Of a stretch of DNA of 54,271 nucleotides, positions 26,022-36,595 are shown piece after piece. Source of the stretch: Hadesarchaea archaeon (GTDB lineage Archaea; Hadarchaeota; Hadarchaeia; Hadarchaeales; WYZ-LMO6); assembly GCA_029259185.1 (NCBI GenBank), contig JAPDJF010000001.1, positions 73,156 through 127,426 of the forward strand, written 5' to 3'. The stretch's first letter is position 1. Each line of letters starts with the position of its first letter. The notes beneath the pieces were generated by a model. That model was given only the letters and a program-made list of their open reading frames with translations. It searched no databases and was not told the DNA's origin. The position numbers were made by a program, and so were the translations under genes.

Positions 26022-27056
26022 ATGATCCTCAAGTTTGAGAAGGAAAAGGAGATCATCCGGACTCTCCTGCAGAGATTGGGTGCTACGGATGAAGAGGCAA
26101 GTGCTACGGCCGAGGTCCTGACCGAAGGGGATCTGAGAGGGGTTCATTCTCACGGTATCCTCAGACTCCCCTACATCCTTAGAGCCTTGAAGAGGGGGAC
26201 GATCCTCACCGGCGTGGAAGTCAGGGTCGTGAGGGAGACTCCAGTAACGGCGCTCATCGACGGTGGGCACGGACTCGGGCACTATGTGGCCATACGTGCG
26301 ATGCGTGTTGCCATAGATAAAGCCAAGCGGATGGGGGTTGGGGTGGTGGGGGTCTTCAATTCTAACCACTTCGGTATCGCTGGGTACTATGCTGAACTGG
26401 CGATGCGCGAGGGGTTGGTCGGAGTGGTCACCACTACCACCGATCCGCTGGTGCACCCGTGGGGTGGGTGCGAGCCGCTGCTCGGAACCAATGCGCTAGC
26501 CGTTGGTTTGCCCACCGATCCCCCAGTCCTTCTTGATATGGCCATGAGCGTCGCAGCAAGAGGAAAACTCGTCGAGGCGGTGAGGAAAGGGGAGATGGTG
26601 CCGGAGGGGTGGGCCGTAGACAGAGAGGGGCGCCCCACCGCGGATCCTAGGAAAGGTCTTGAAGGGGCACTGAGTCCGTTCGGTGGGGCGAAGGGGTACG
26701 GATTGGCTTTCGTGTTAGAGGTGTTGGCCGGACCGATGGTCAATGCTTCTGCAGGCAGGGAAGTGAAGGGAACACTTGAGCCCAAAGATGGTTTCTGTAC
26801 GAAGGGAGATCTCATGGCGGTGATAGACCCTGAAGCGTTCGTTTCGAGGGAAGAATTTTTGGCCCGGGCGAGAAAGTTTATCGAGGAAGTGAAATCTTCG
26901 CGTCCAGCTGCGGGTTTCAAGGAGATAATGATTCCCGGAGAGCCAGAGTTCAGGGCAAGGGAGCGCCATCTTCGGGAAGGGATACCAATAGCCGACGAAG
27001 TGTGGAGAGAAGTGAGGGAGATGGCGGAGGAGCTTGGGGTTAAACTGGAGACTTAG
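26022..27056 (+). CDS. Malate/L-sulfolactate dehydrogenase, Ldh2/MdhII family
   Basis: A 344-residue NAD(P)-dependent 2-hydroxyacid dehydrogenase of the type distinct from the Rossmann-fold LDH/MDH family. Signatures are EGDLRGVHSHGILRLP with the catalytic His, GHGLGHYVAIRAM, NSNHFGIAGYYAELAM, TTDPLVHPWGG, GTNALAVGLPT and PFGGAKGYGLAFVLE. Family members act on malate, sulfolactate or ureidoglycolate, and sequence alone does not decide; malate or sulfolactate (coenzyme M or B pathway) are the usual archaeal substrates. Convergent with pgk. Confidence 0.85.
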   Translation: MILKFEKEKEIIRTLLQRLGATDEEASATAEVLTEGDLRGVHSHGILRLPYILRALKRGTILTGVEVRVVRETPVTALIDGGHGLGHYVAIRAMRVAIDKAKRMGVGVVGVFNSNHFGIAGYYAELAMREGLVGVVTTTTDPLVHPWGGCEPLLGTNALAVGLPTDPPVLLDMAMSVAARGKLVEAVRKGEMVPEGWAVDREGRPTADPRKGLEGALSPFGGAKGYGLAFVLEVLAGPMVNASAGREVKGTLEPKDGFCTKGDLMAVIDPEAFVSREEFLARARKFIEEVKSSRPAAGFKEIMIPGEPEFRARERHLREGIPIADEVWREVREMAEELGVKLET

Positions 27057-27070
27057 TTCTCCCGGATACA

Positions 27071-28294
27071 CTAGGGATCAGTCACCGTTTTCCTTTTCAC
27101 CAAAACATCTATGGCGGGCATGGATCTTCCGGAGAGGAAGTTTATGCATGCCCCTCCACCCGTGCTCACGTGTTTGATCTTGTCCAATACCCCACTACCC
27201 CGCGCGGCCGCAACTATGTGTCCCCCACCTATCACGGTGAACGCATCTGACTTCGCCATAGCGTTGAGGACACCGAATGTTCCTTCAGCGAATTGGGGAC
27301 TCTCGAACGCGCCCAATGGACCGTTTGCCACCACCGTTTTGGCCTCCTTTATTCTAGAGCTGAACTCTTCCACGGTGCGCTTACCTATATCCAAGATCAG
27401 AAACTCGGTTGGCAGTTGATCGACTTCGAGTTCCTTCCGTTTTCCCCCCTCATCTACCGCGACATCGAGTGGGTGTTTTATTTTTTCTCCGTAAGTCTCG
27501 AGGAGCTTTTTCGCTCGCTCGATCTCTCCCCCATAACATTTTTTCCGGAGGAATTCGATGTTTGGTTTTCCCAAGTCGTATCCCGCGGCGACCAGCACGG
27601 CATGCCCGACGACCCCCCCCACCAACACCGAGTCCGCTATCTCCCTCGAGAGTACGTGTTCGGTGATAGTCAGCGAATCGTCGATCTTCAGCCCCCCGAG
27701 CACATACACGCAGGGATGTTCTGGATCCCTAGCTTTTCCCAGACCTTTGAGTTCCCTTTCCATTAACCTCCCCGCACAGGCCGGAAGCCTAAGGGCGAAA
27801 CCCACGAGCGACGCTTGCCCCCGGTGTGCAGCACCAAAGGCATCGTTCACGAACAGATCAGTTACTTCAGAAAGTTTTTTCACGAACTCACTCCTTGCGT
27901 GTTCGTCGGGAGTAAGTTTTGCCATTTCCTCAGGGATGGACCGGACATTTTCCAACAACAGGATCTCACCCGGCTTCAGTTCCCTGATGGTCTTGATGGC
28001 TCTGGGTCCGCAGACATCGTCCACGTACTTGATCTCCGTCCCCAGGATTTCCTCCAACTTTCGAGCATGCTTTCCTAGGCTCGTGTAGTCCTCACTGCCA
28101 GGTCTCCCTTGGTGGGCTAGCACAACAACTTTTGCACCCTTTTGAGAGAGTTCCCGAATGGTCGGGGCGCATTCCCTGAAGCGCGTGTCATCTATTATTT
28201 CCTTCGTCTCAGGATCGATAGGAGAATTTATGTCGACGCGTACCAAGACGGTTTTTCCCCTGACATCAATTCCGTCCAGAGTCGGAAATTCCAC
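27071..28294 (-). CDS. pgk: Phosphoglycerate kinase
   Basis: Transfers phosphate between 1,3-bisphosphoglycerate and ADP. The 407-residue archaeal-type enzyme shows KTVLVRVDINSPID, DDTRFRECAPTI, VVLAHQGRPG, LLLENVRSIPEE, VNDAFGAAHRGQASLVGF, VYVLGGLKIDDS, and the C-terminal nucleotide region VVANGPLGAFE, VIGGGHIVAA and HVSTGGGACINFLSG. GTG start at 28294, nine bases after the gap stop, so gap and pgk are co-transcribed. Confidence 0.96.
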   Translation of the reverse strand: MEFPTLDGIDVRGKTVLVRVDINSPIDPETKEIIDDTRFRECAPTIRELSQKGAKVVVLAHQGRPGSEDYTSLGKHARKLEEILGTEIKYVDDVCGPRAIKTIRELKPGEILLLENVRSIPEEMAKLTPDEHARSEFVKKLSEVTDLFVNDAFGAAHRGQASLVGFALRLPACAGRLMERELKGLGKARDPEHPCVYVLGGLKIDDSLTITEHVLSREIADSVLVGGVVGHAVLVAAGYDLGKPNIEFLRKKCYGGEIERAKKLLETYGEKIKHPLDVAVDEGGKRKELEVDQLPTEFLILDIGKRTVEEFSSRIKEAKTVVANGPLGAFESPQFAEGTFGVLNAMAKSDAFTVIGGGHIVAAARGSGVLDKIKHVSTGGGACINFLSGRSMPAIDVLVKRKTVTDP

Positions 28295-28303
28295 CTTCTC
28301 ACT

Positions 28304-29308
<1,005 letters not shown>

Positions 29309-29330
29309 TCATAAAGTTGAAAACGAAAAC

Positions 29331-29340
29331 CTATAAATAC
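29331..29340 (-). promoter_or_regulatory. Putative TATA box for gap-pgk
   Basis: Reverse strand GTATTTATAG centred about 27 bases before ATG 29308, fitting a leaderless gap transcript. The element is also AT-rich on the forward strand and lies in the shared region with rbkR. Confidence 0.55.
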
Positions 29341-29396
29341 TTGGCCTGAACTAAGATAATCTAATCAAATTTGAGAAACTATCTAAAAGTGAGAAA

Positions 29397-30046
29397 ATGA
29401 GAACCCTGCGCCTGCTTTTGGAGATCGCGAAGGCTGGAGGGCACATGGCCCCAGTGAAGTTCACCGCTCAACAGCTCGCGAGGCTTACCGGGAGTCCCCA
29501 GTCCACCGTTGCCCGGTGGTTGGCGGTCTTGGAGCGGGAAGGACTGGTGAAGCGGAAGCCGGGTCAGCGCGGCCAGCAACTCAGGCTGACTTCGAAGGGA
29601 CTTGCGGCTTTGAGGTCCATCCACACGGAGCTCGAGGCGGTATTCAACAAAAGACCAAGGACGATCGAGTTCGTGGGGGAGGTGGTGAGTGGGTTGGGGG
29701 AAGGAGGTTACTATCTCAGACAGCCGATGTACTTAGACCAGTTCAAACGTCAGCTGGGCTTCACCCCCTACCCGGGGACTCTCAATGTGAGATTGAATGG
29801 ATCTTCGCTAGAGGTCAGGGAGTTTTTGGAGCAGTTGCCAGGGAAGGTGATAAAGGGGTTTACCACCCCCGAGAGGACTTTCGGTGATGTACGATGCTTT
29901 CCTGCGAGGATAGGGAAGATCGAGGCCGCACTCGTCCTCCCCGCTAGAAGTTCTCACAAGGAAGTCGTGGAGCTCATAGCGAGGGAGAAGTTGAGAGACG
30001 TACTTCATCTCAAGGACGGCGATAGGGTGAAGCTGGAGGTGATGGT

Positions 30047-30050
<4 letters not shown>
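29397..30050 (+). CDS. rbkR: CTP-dependent riboflavin kinase with HTH domain (RbkR-like)
   Basis: Residues 1-85 form a winged helix (FTAQQLARLTGSPQSTVARW, REGLVKRKPGQRGQQLRLT), and residues 90-217 are an archaeal CTP-dependent riboflavin kinase (EVVSGLGEGGYYL, LGFTPYPGTLNVRL, GFTTPERTFGDVRCFPA). Proteins with this architecture, known as RbkR, both make FMN and repress riboflavin genes when flavin is plentiful. Its place as first gene of a riboflavin operon strongly supports that dual role here. Divergent from gap across 88 bases. Confidence 0.93.
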
Positions 30051-31202
<1,152 letters not shown>

Positions 31203-31206
31203 AAAA

Positions 31207-31620
31207 ACGGTTAAGTTAGGGCTGGTGGCGAGTGAGTTCTCTTGGGATGTCGTGGGTCCGATGGTGGAGTTCGCGAAGCGTCATGCCAAGTTCCTTGAGG
31301 CGACGATTGAGGCGGAGATCTTAGTTCCTGGAGTTTGGGAGATACCGGTGGCAGTGAGGAAACTGCTTGCGGAAAAGAACATCGATGCGGTAGTGACCCT
31401 AGGAGCCGTCATAGAGGGGGAGACAGAGCATGATGAGATAATAATGCAACACACCACGAGGAAACTCATGGATTTAGCCCTCGAGCATGGAAAGCCCGTT
31501 GCGCTAGGGATCTCCGGTCCCGGAATGACTAGATTGCAGGCACTCGACAGGGTTAATGAGTATGCTAGGAGAGCAGTCGAGAGTGCGGTCAAAACGGCGA
31601 GGCGTCTCAGGGAAGGATGA
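31207..31620 (+). CDS. ribH: 6,7-Dimethyl-8-ribityllumazine synthase
   Basis: Condenses the ribitylamino-uracil with dihydroxybutanone phosphate. Family features: VASEFSWDVVGPMV, VPGVWEIPVAVRKLL, VVTLGAVIEGETEHDEIIMQ and ALGISGPGMTRLQA. The first strand, VKLGLVASEF, precedes the first normal start (GTG 31225) and is needed for the fold. The frame runs back to ACG 31207, placed five bases after a strong AAGGAGGTG (31193-31201), so ACG is proposed as start (137 aa). This is unusual and could also be a mutation or sequence error of ATG. Confidence 0.9.
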   Translation, partial: TVKLGLVASEFSWDVVGPMVEFAKRHAKFLEATIEAEILVPGVWEIPVAVRKLLAEKNIDAVVTLGAVIEGETEHDEIIMQHTTRKLMDLALEHGKPVALGISGPGMTRLQALDRVNEYARRAVESAVKTARRLREG

Positions 31621-31627
31621 GGCGGGT

Positions 31628-32278
31628 GTGGGAGTTCTAGCGCTCGGTTCCCACGATGAGAGACATGGTGCGATCCTCCCTCCCGACACGGACGCGAAAT
31701 TGGCGGCGCACATAGCACTCGAAGCGGCCAAACGAACTGGGGCTAAGTTCATCGGGATTCTCCTCTCCTCCCACGAGCTCCCGTTCATTGACACGGGTGA
31801 ACACCATCCCATGGCTGAAGTGCTGAGTGAACTCCGGGGAAAGCTGAAAGAAGCCAAGCGAGTGCTCGGGCTCAGAGCCGTGGTGCTCGTGAATGCTCAC
31901 GGGGGAAACAAACCTCTTCGTAAACACTTGAGGAGGCTCGAAAGAGAGTCCGGCCTCAAGCTGGCATTCAACACGAGGATAGTGGATGTGGAGGGGCCGC
32001 ACGCGGGTACGGGGGAGGTGAGCGCAGGGGTCGTCGTGGGTATAGGAGATCCAACGAAACTCGGAGAACACACGAACTTTGAAAAATATCCGGAGGTCGG
32101 TTTCGTGGGATTCAAGCGCGCTCGAGAAGTTTATCCATGGGCTGAGGAACACGCTAGAGAGGTCAGCGAGAGGGGTATTCATGTCGATGAGGAGTTAGGG
32201 AGGAGACTCGTGGAAGAGGCGATAGAGAGCGTCGTTCGAGATATTCGTAGGTTGAAGTCCTTCAGGGGGTCGAAGTGA
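31628..32278 (+). CDS. arfB: FAPy deformylase ArfB (creatininase family)
   Basis: Removes the formyl group from the pyrimidine intermediate in the archaeal riboflavin and F420 pathway, following GTP cyclohydrolase III. The creatininase-fold protein shows GVLALGSHDERHGAILPPDT (metal ligands Glu, His, Asp), IDTGEHHP, VVLVNAHGGNKPLRKHL, HAGTGEVSAG and KLGEHTNFEKYPEVG. GTG 31628 gives 216 aa; GTG 31583 would give 231 aa and overlap ribH by 38 bases, so the start is uncertain. Last gene of the rbkR-ribB-ribC-ribH operon. Confidence 0.85.
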   Translation: MGVLALGSHDERHGAILPPDTDAKLAAHIALEAAKRTGAKFIGILLSSHELPFIDTGEHHPMAEVLSELRGKLKEAKRVLGLRAVVLVNAHGGNKPLRKHLRRLERESGLKLAFNTRIVDVEGPHAGTGEVSAGVVVGIGDPTKLGEHTNFEKYPEVGFVGFKRAREVYPWAEEHAREVSERGIHVDEELGRRLVEEAIESVVRDIRRLKSFRGSK

Positions 32279-32355
32279 GGTGGCCTAATTCCATTCCGAT
32301 CTCAAGCAGAGCCCAAGCCCAGATCAGGCACTCGAAGCTTCTCAGCAGGTCAGTG

Positions 32356-32611
32356 ATTTAACTCCACCGCCGGGAAGTCCCTCTTCCGCAAGGGAGGGGA
32401 TGAGAGGCGGAACGCTATAGTTGGTCATAAAAACTCTCGTGAGTAGGGCTGGGATGGCCCGAACGAACGCTTGGAGACCAAGACCTCCGTAACCTCTCGC
32501 AGGTCCGCAAGGCTGAAAACGCCGGCGGGCAAGCGGATGACCGCACCTGTGAAGGGGATCGAGTCTGGTTGATGAAGCAGGAAGCCACCTGCGAGAGCTT
32601 AGGTAGTTCAC
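32356..32611 (+). mobile_element. Non-autonomous IS200/IS605-type relic
   Basis: From left: the hairpin repeat at 32356-32408 (reverse orientation of 19923-19970); a 55-base block at 32416-32470 identical to 42462-42516 that in one frame reads VSRAGMARTNA, a TnpB C-terminal sequence; a degenerate stretch; and at 32571-32611 a tnpB end with AAGCAGGAAGCC and GTAGTTCAC. Most of tnpB is deleted. The same junction in two places suggests a mobile deleted form. The rest of 32279-32754 shows no gene. Confidence 0.6.
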
Positions 32612-32754
32612 AGAAGTGGGCCGAATCTCGTTGGTAGGCTAGGATGTTCTCCAAAAGTTTCCTCTCCTTTTCATCCATTGGGGAGGTTCGGGGGACGGAT
32701 TCGGCGAGCCTCTTAGACCATTTCTCTATTTCCGAATTGAGTTCTTTCTCAAGT

Positions 32755-33597
32755 TCAATCAGGGTCTTCTTTCACTCGCCCGAAATAAACATCGCTTTGA
32801 CTTTCAGATCCTTTTCCCCTACATGCGTTTGTCAGCGGAGCACCTGCGAAGACCCGCAGAGCTTCCTCTTCCAGAAAGTGGAGTTTTCCAGGAACCACGA
32901 GCACATGGGGTGGTGGTCCGAGATCTACGTCGACCAAATCTCCAGCTCTCCCCGCTCTCACGACAGGATTCAAACACCCGGCGCGCGCGATCGCAACGGT
33001 GAGCCTTTCTTCCTTGAATGCCCCTTTTCCGAGCTCGGATTCTAGAGAGAACATTATCTCTATCCCCTCCCGGGCGAGCATGTGTTTTCCCTCCTCCCTA
33101 CGTAGGTCGAGCAACAACAGTGTGTGAAGCCCACGTTCAGAGTTCTCGACTAGGGCTTCGTACGGCACCTTGGATGGATTATCCGGAAATGGAATGGTGG
33201 CGGATCGTCCGAATTTGTAACTCTGTAAGCCCGTCAAACCCGGGACTGCGGAGATTATCGAGGAAGAGTGGACGATCGAGGTGGGGATCCCCATGCGTGC
33301 CGCACGTAGTCGGAGATCCACGTGGGTGGTGGCCACCATCGGGTCCCCCGGAACCAATATGGTTACCCTTCCGCTTTTTGCTTTTTCCAGTATCTCGGTT
33401 GGATCCTCCTCCATGGTTTTCCTGTCGATCGTTTTGATGGGCTTCCCGATGGCCGTTTTCAGTCCGTCCAGGTCCAGCTCGGGTAGAGGGCTCGTGTAGA
33501 ATTCAGCATAGACCCAATCGGAGCCCCTGGCAACTTTAAGCCCTTGGAGGGAGATCGTTTCATTCCCACAAAGACCCAACCCTACGAATACGAGCAT
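32755..33597 (-). CDS. dphB: Diphthine synthase
   Basis: S-adenosylmethionine-dependent methyltransferase (Dph5) that trimethylates the modified His of elongation factor 2 on the way to diphthamide. The 280-residue tetrapyrrole-methylase fold protein shows FVGLGLCGNETISLQGLKV, VYAEFYTSP, ILVPGDPMVATTHVDLRLRA, HSSSIISAVPGLTGLQSYKF and VAIARAGCLNPVVRAG. ATG 33597 is chosen over the preceding TTG. Divergent from the PIN-domain gene with a shared AT-rich region. Slightly long at the C-terminus, without known domain. Confidence 0.94.
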   Translation of the reverse strand: MLVFVGLGLCGNETISLQGLKVARGSDWVYAEFYTSPLPELDLDGLKTAIGKPIKTIDRKTMEEDPTEILEKAKSGRVTILVPGDPMVATTHVDLRLRAARMGIPTSIVHSSSIISAVPGLTGLQSYKFGRSATIPFPDNPSKVPYEALVENSERGLHTLLLLDLRREEGKHMLAREGIEIMFSLESELGKGAFKEERLTVAIARAGCLNPVVRAGRAGDLVDVDLGPPPHVLVVPGKLHFLEEEALRVFAGAPLTNACRGKGSESQSDVYFGRVKEDPD

Positions 33598-33620
33598 CAA
33601 TTTTTTTATAGGATTTTCGA

Positions 33621-33632
33621 CTTTTTTAATTA
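33621..33632. promoter_or_regulatory. Putative bidirectional promoter element, dphB / PIN gene
   Basis: CTTTTTTAATTA lies about 24 bases before the PIN-gene TTG 33651 and, read on the other strand, about 29 bases before ATG 33597 of dphB. Either or both genes may use it. Confidence 0.4.
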
Positions 33633-33650
33633 GAAAACAAGGGGTTCGAT

Positions 33651-34052
33651 TTGCGACATTTAAAGGTGATCGCGGACACCAGCTTCCTCATGATACCGGG
33701 CACATTTGGGGTAGACATAATCAGCGAGCTGAACAGGTTACTTGAGCGGAGGTATAAGTTGCTCATCCCCTATCCAGTAATAAAGGAACTCGAGTACTTG
33801 GCAAAGCGTGGGACCCCAAGCGAACGCTCTTCTGCTCGGCTGGGGATGGTTTTGGCGGAGAGGGGGGAGATAGTACCCGGTGGGAGCGATGCTGACGACA
33901 CGATCTTGAGGCTGGCCAGGCAGGGGGGATGTAAGGACTGTGTGGTCGGTACCAATGATAAAGCACTTCAGAAGAAGCTGGAGAGAATGAACGTGGCGGT
34001 TGTTCGGTTAAGACACAGATCTTACTTGATGTTGACCCGAGACTTGGAATAG
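33651..34052 (+). CDS. PIN-domain ribonuclease, Fcf1/Utp24-related
   Basis: A 133-residue PIN protein with the four acidic positions: Asp in IADTSFLM, Glu in IKELEYLA, Asp in SDADDTILRLA and Asp in GTNDKALQKKL. Archaeal proteins of this type beside rpoE are related to Fcf1/Utp24, the nuclease of early 18S rRNA processing, so an rRNA or tRNA processing role is more likely than a toxin role; this is inference from context and size. TTG 33651 has AAGGGG upstream. No antitoxin gene is adjacent. Confidence 0.85.
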   Translation: MRHLKVIADTSFLMIPGTFGVDIISELNRLLERRYKLLIPYPVIKELEYLAKRGTPSERSSARLGMVLAERGEIVPGGSDADDTILRLARQGGCKDCVVGTNDKALQKKLERMNVAVVRLRHRSYLMLTRDLE

Positions 34053-34155
34053 TCGAGCAAACTTTAATAGGTCTCAAGCGATGAAAGGATGTTATGCGTT
34101 TAGAGGTGGCTCTCGCTCGCTCGAGAATGCTGTGAGGATCCCGTGAGGTGAGTGG

Positions 34156-34710
34156 TTGCATTGGATAGTCACTTTGCGGGACACCGTTCGGGTTCCTCCT
34201 GATCGCTTCGGGGAGCCGTTGGAGAGAGTCGTTGCGGACATCCTTCGGAAGACGTACGAGGGGGTGGTGGATAAGGATCTGGGGATAGTCGTTGCTATAG
34301 TGGATGTCAAAGAGATAGGGATCGGGAGGATAATAATGGGGGATGGGGCTAGCTATCACGATGTGGTTTTCGATGCGTTGACCTACAGGCCGGAACTGAA
34401 TGAGGTAGTCTTGGGTGAGGTCGTTGAAATAGTGAACTTCGGGGGTTTCGTGAGGCTCGGTCCGTTGGATGCGCTCGTTCACATCTCCCAAGTTATGGAT
34501 GACTACGTGTCCTACGATGACAAGAAGGGTGTGCTTTCGGGTAAGGAGAGCAAACGTTCGTTGAAAGAGGGTGACAAGGTCAGGGCTCGGATAGTCTCGG
34601 TGAGCATGAAGCGCGACTCCCGAGGGAAGATAGGTTTAACGATGCGACAACCTGGGCTCGGTAAGCTGGAATGGCTCAAAGAGGAAGGCGGAAAGGGTGG
34701 GAAATCTTGA
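34156..34710 (+). CDS. rpoE1: RNA polymerase subunit Rpo7 (RpoE1)
   Basis: Stalk subunit of archaeal RNA polymerase. N-terminal half VTLRDTVRVPPDRFGEPLE and ILRKTYEGVVDKDLGIVVAI, C-terminal S1 domain GEVVEIVNFGGFVRLGPLDA, HISQVMDDYVSYD and KVRARIVSVSM. TTG 34156 has GAGGTGA five bases upstream. A TATA-like CTTTAATAG at 34062-34070 may serve it, since the PIN gene ends just before. Its partner Rpo4 is not in the window. Overlaps spt4 by four bases. Confidence 0.94.
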   Translation: MHWIVTLRDTVRVPPDRFGEPLERVVADILRKTYEGVVDKDLGIVVAIVDVKEIGIGRIIMGDGASYHDVVFDALTYRPELNEVVLGEVVEIVNFGGFVRLGPLDALVHISQVMDDYVSYDDKKGVLSGKESKRSLKEGDKVRARIVSVSMKRDSRGKIGLTMRQPGLGKLEWLKEEGGKGGKS

Positions 34711-34895
34711 AGGAGCGAGCGTGTAAGAAGTGCCATCGTATAGTGGGGGAAGAAAGCGTCTGCCCAATCTGTAAGGAGACTTCGTTCTCCAATGAGTGGA
34801 GTGGTTACGTCGTTATCAAAGACCCGGAGAAGTCTGAGATAGCGAAGCGTTTGAAGATAACCCAGGCGGGAAGTTACGCCCTGAGGGTTCGCTGA
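34707..34895 (+). CDS. spt4: Transcription elongation factor Spt4 (RpoE2)
   Basis: Zinc-binding partner of Spt5/NusG. The 62-residue protein has the Cys pairs CKKCHRIV and CPICKET and then WSGYVVIKDPEKSEIAKRL, matching archaeal Spt4. TTG 34707 overlaps the rpo7 stop (TTGA) and is favoured over the longer in-frame ATG 34671, which lies inside rpo7. Rpo7-Spt4 order is standard for archaea. Confidence 0.92.
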   Translation: MKERACKKCHRIVGEESVCPICKETSFSNEWSGYVVIKDPEKSEIAKRLKITQAGSYALRVR

Positions 34896-34953
34896 GTTCG
34901 AGATCGCTGGTGAACGGATCTATGCTTTTCGATCCTTTCGCCTCAACGGTAGA

Positions 34954-34962
34954 GTTAAATAC
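34954..34962 (+). promoter_or_regulatory. Putative TATA box for fbp
   Basis: GTTAAATAC centred 25 bases before ATG 34983, consistent with a leaderless transcript. Confidence 0.55.
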
Positions 34963-34982
34963 TTTTCAAAAAAAGTTTAACG

Positions 34983-36107
34983 ATGTCCAGTAAAACGACA
35001 GTATCTATCATAAAGGCTGATCTCGGTTCGCTGGCAGGACACCATGTGGTTCCTGAACCTCTGTTGGCGATCGCGAGGAAGGAGTTGAAGAAAGCTCAGG
35101 AGGAGGGGTTGATCAACAGCTATTACGTCTTCAACGCAGGTGATGACCTTCAGCTGTTGATGGTTCATCAGAAGGGGGAGGGCAACCCCGAGATACACAA
35201 ACTCGCGTGGGAAACCTTTCAGAAAGCGGCTGAGAAATCTAGGGCACTGAAGCTTTACGCTGCGGGTCAGGACATACTGAAGACGGCCTTCAGTGGCAAC
35301 GTCAGGGGAATGGGCCCGGGAGTCGCAGAGATGGAGTTCGAAGAGCGTCCTTCAGATCCGATCGTGGTGTTCGCGATGGATAAGACGGAACCCGGGGCTT
35401 TTAACTATCCGTTGTTCCGCATTTTCGCGGATCCATTCAACACCGCAGGTTTGGTGATAGACCCGTCAATGATTGGGGGGTTCAAATTTGAAGTTCTGGA
35501 TGTGATCGAACACAAGAAAGTTGTACTCAAGTGCCCAGAAGAAATGTATGAGCTGGTGGCCCTGATAGGGAGCCCGGGGAGATACGTGGTATCCCATGTG
35601 TGGAAGGCTTCCGATGATATGGTATGTGCGGCTACGAGTACCACTAGGCTCTCCCTCATAGCGGGGAAGTATGTGGGGAAAGACGATCCGGTCTGTATCG
35701 TGAGGGCCCAACATGGCTTGCCTGCACTTGGAGAGGTTCTGGCCCCCTTCATGCACAGTTACTTCGTCGAGGGATGGATGCGCGGGAGTCACTGGGGCCC
35801 ACTGATGCCAGTGGGTCTCAAGGATTCGAGGTGTACGGTCTTCGATGGTCCTCCGAGGGTGGTGGCCTTGGGATTCCAAGTGTCGGATGGAAAGATAGCG
35901 CAAGACGATGATGGGAATCCTATGATCTCGGATATATTCGAGGATGTGGCGTTTGAAATGGCTAGGAAGGAAGCTGTGGAGTACGCGGCAGTGCTTAGGA
36001 GGATGGGTGAATTCGAGCCGGCGCGCTTAGGTCCGGAGAGCATGGAGTACACTACGTTGCCGAAAGTGCTTGAAAAGCTGAAAGACAAGTTCAAGAAAGT
36101 TGATTAA
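34983..36107 (+). CDS. fbp: Fructose-1,6-bisphosphate aldolase/phosphatase (bifunctional)
   Basis: Archaeal enzyme that both condenses triose phosphates and dephosphorylates FBP, making gluconeogenesis one-way. The 374-residue protein shows SIIKADLGSLAGHH (metal-binding Asp and His), FNAGDDLQLLM, GNVRGMGPGVAEMEFEERPS, DKTEPGAFNYPLFRIFADP, SYFVEGWMRGSHWGPLMPV, and DGPPRVVALGFQVSDGK. Own promoter. Together with enolase, pgk and gap in the window it indicates a gluconeogenic Embden-Meyerhof backbone. Confidence 0.96.
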   Translation: MSSKTTVSIIKADLGSLAGHHVVPEPLLAIARKELKKAQEEGLINSYYVFNAGDDLQLLMVHQKGEGNPEIHKLAWETFQKAAEKSRALKLYAAGQDILKTAFSGNVRGMGPGVAEMEFEERPSDPIVVFAMDKTEPGAFNYPLFRIFADPFNTAGLVIDPSMIGGFKFEVLDVIEHKKVVLKCPEEMYELVALIGSPGRYVVSHVWKASDDMVCAATSTTRLSLIAGKYVGKDDPVCIVRAQHGLPALGEVLAPFMHSYFVEGWMRGSHWGPLMPVGLKDSRCTVFDGPPRVVALGFQVSDGKIAQDDDGNPMISDIFEDVAFEMARKEAVEYAAVLRRMGEFEPARLGPESMEYTTLPKVLEKLKDKFKKVD

Positions 36108-36595
36108 GCTGGTTTTTCAGGTGGAAAGGGGAATGCTTCTATCAAACTAGTGATCGTGGAGCAGGCAAGAGAGCATGAGGTTCGAGAAGGACAAGAAAGC
36201 TCAGCTTTGGCAGGCTTTCCCCTTACTCTGTTCTACACATAGATCGCTCTAGCCGTTCCCAGGTGAGATGCCCAAAAGCAGAAGTGGTTCGACGCGTCGT
36301 GGGTGGGTTCGCCCTGGCGAGGAGAAGCGTGAGGAGGGCCCCGATGAACTCTCGAGGAGTCCGAGCGTGATGAGTCCCAAGAAAAACGGTTCATTTGTTA
36401 CCGTTTTTCAGAACCCTTGATGGCGGTGTAGGTTATCCACAGGATGTCGAGATAGTCCGCGGAAGTCCTTTTGGAAGAAGGCCGGTCAATTAGAAGAACA
36501 ATAATCACGATGAGCTCCTCATCTTAACCGCTCTAGGGAAATCCCATCCAGGGGACGAGGAGAATTGGGAGGTGTTCTTGGCGGAAGGAACATCT
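36108..36595. other. Gene-free stretch of 488 bases
   Basis: No gene recognised. Short open frames occur but none shows family features. A perfect 10-base inverted repeat lies at 36381-36409 (separate entry). The stretch separates the ends of the convergent fbp and hel308 genes and may hold a terminator and old insertion debris. Confidence 0.4.
36381..36409. repeat. Perfect inverted repeat, 10-bp arms
   Basis: Arms GAAAAACGGT (36381-36390) and ACCGTTTTTC (36400-36409) with a nine-base loop. The right arm includes a T5 run. It could act as a transcript end between convergent genes or be a transposon terminus. No evidence decides. Confidence 0.55.

Noticed and set aside
29341..29396. AGATAATCT palindrome as an RbkR operator
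   Set aside because: Only a 4-base half-site with AT-rich surroundings; too weak to call without comparative data.
32342..32678. Reverse-strand frames of 87-89 codons as genes
   Set aside because: They run through IS end repeats and have no family features.
34094..34135. Short ATG frame of 13 codons before rpo7 as a leader peptide
   Set aside because: No ribosome site or conserved feature; likely chance.
36367..36410. Box C/D sRNA candidate (GTGATGA at 36367)
   Set aside because: No convincing D or D' box (CTGA) at a suitable distance and no kink-turn pairing.
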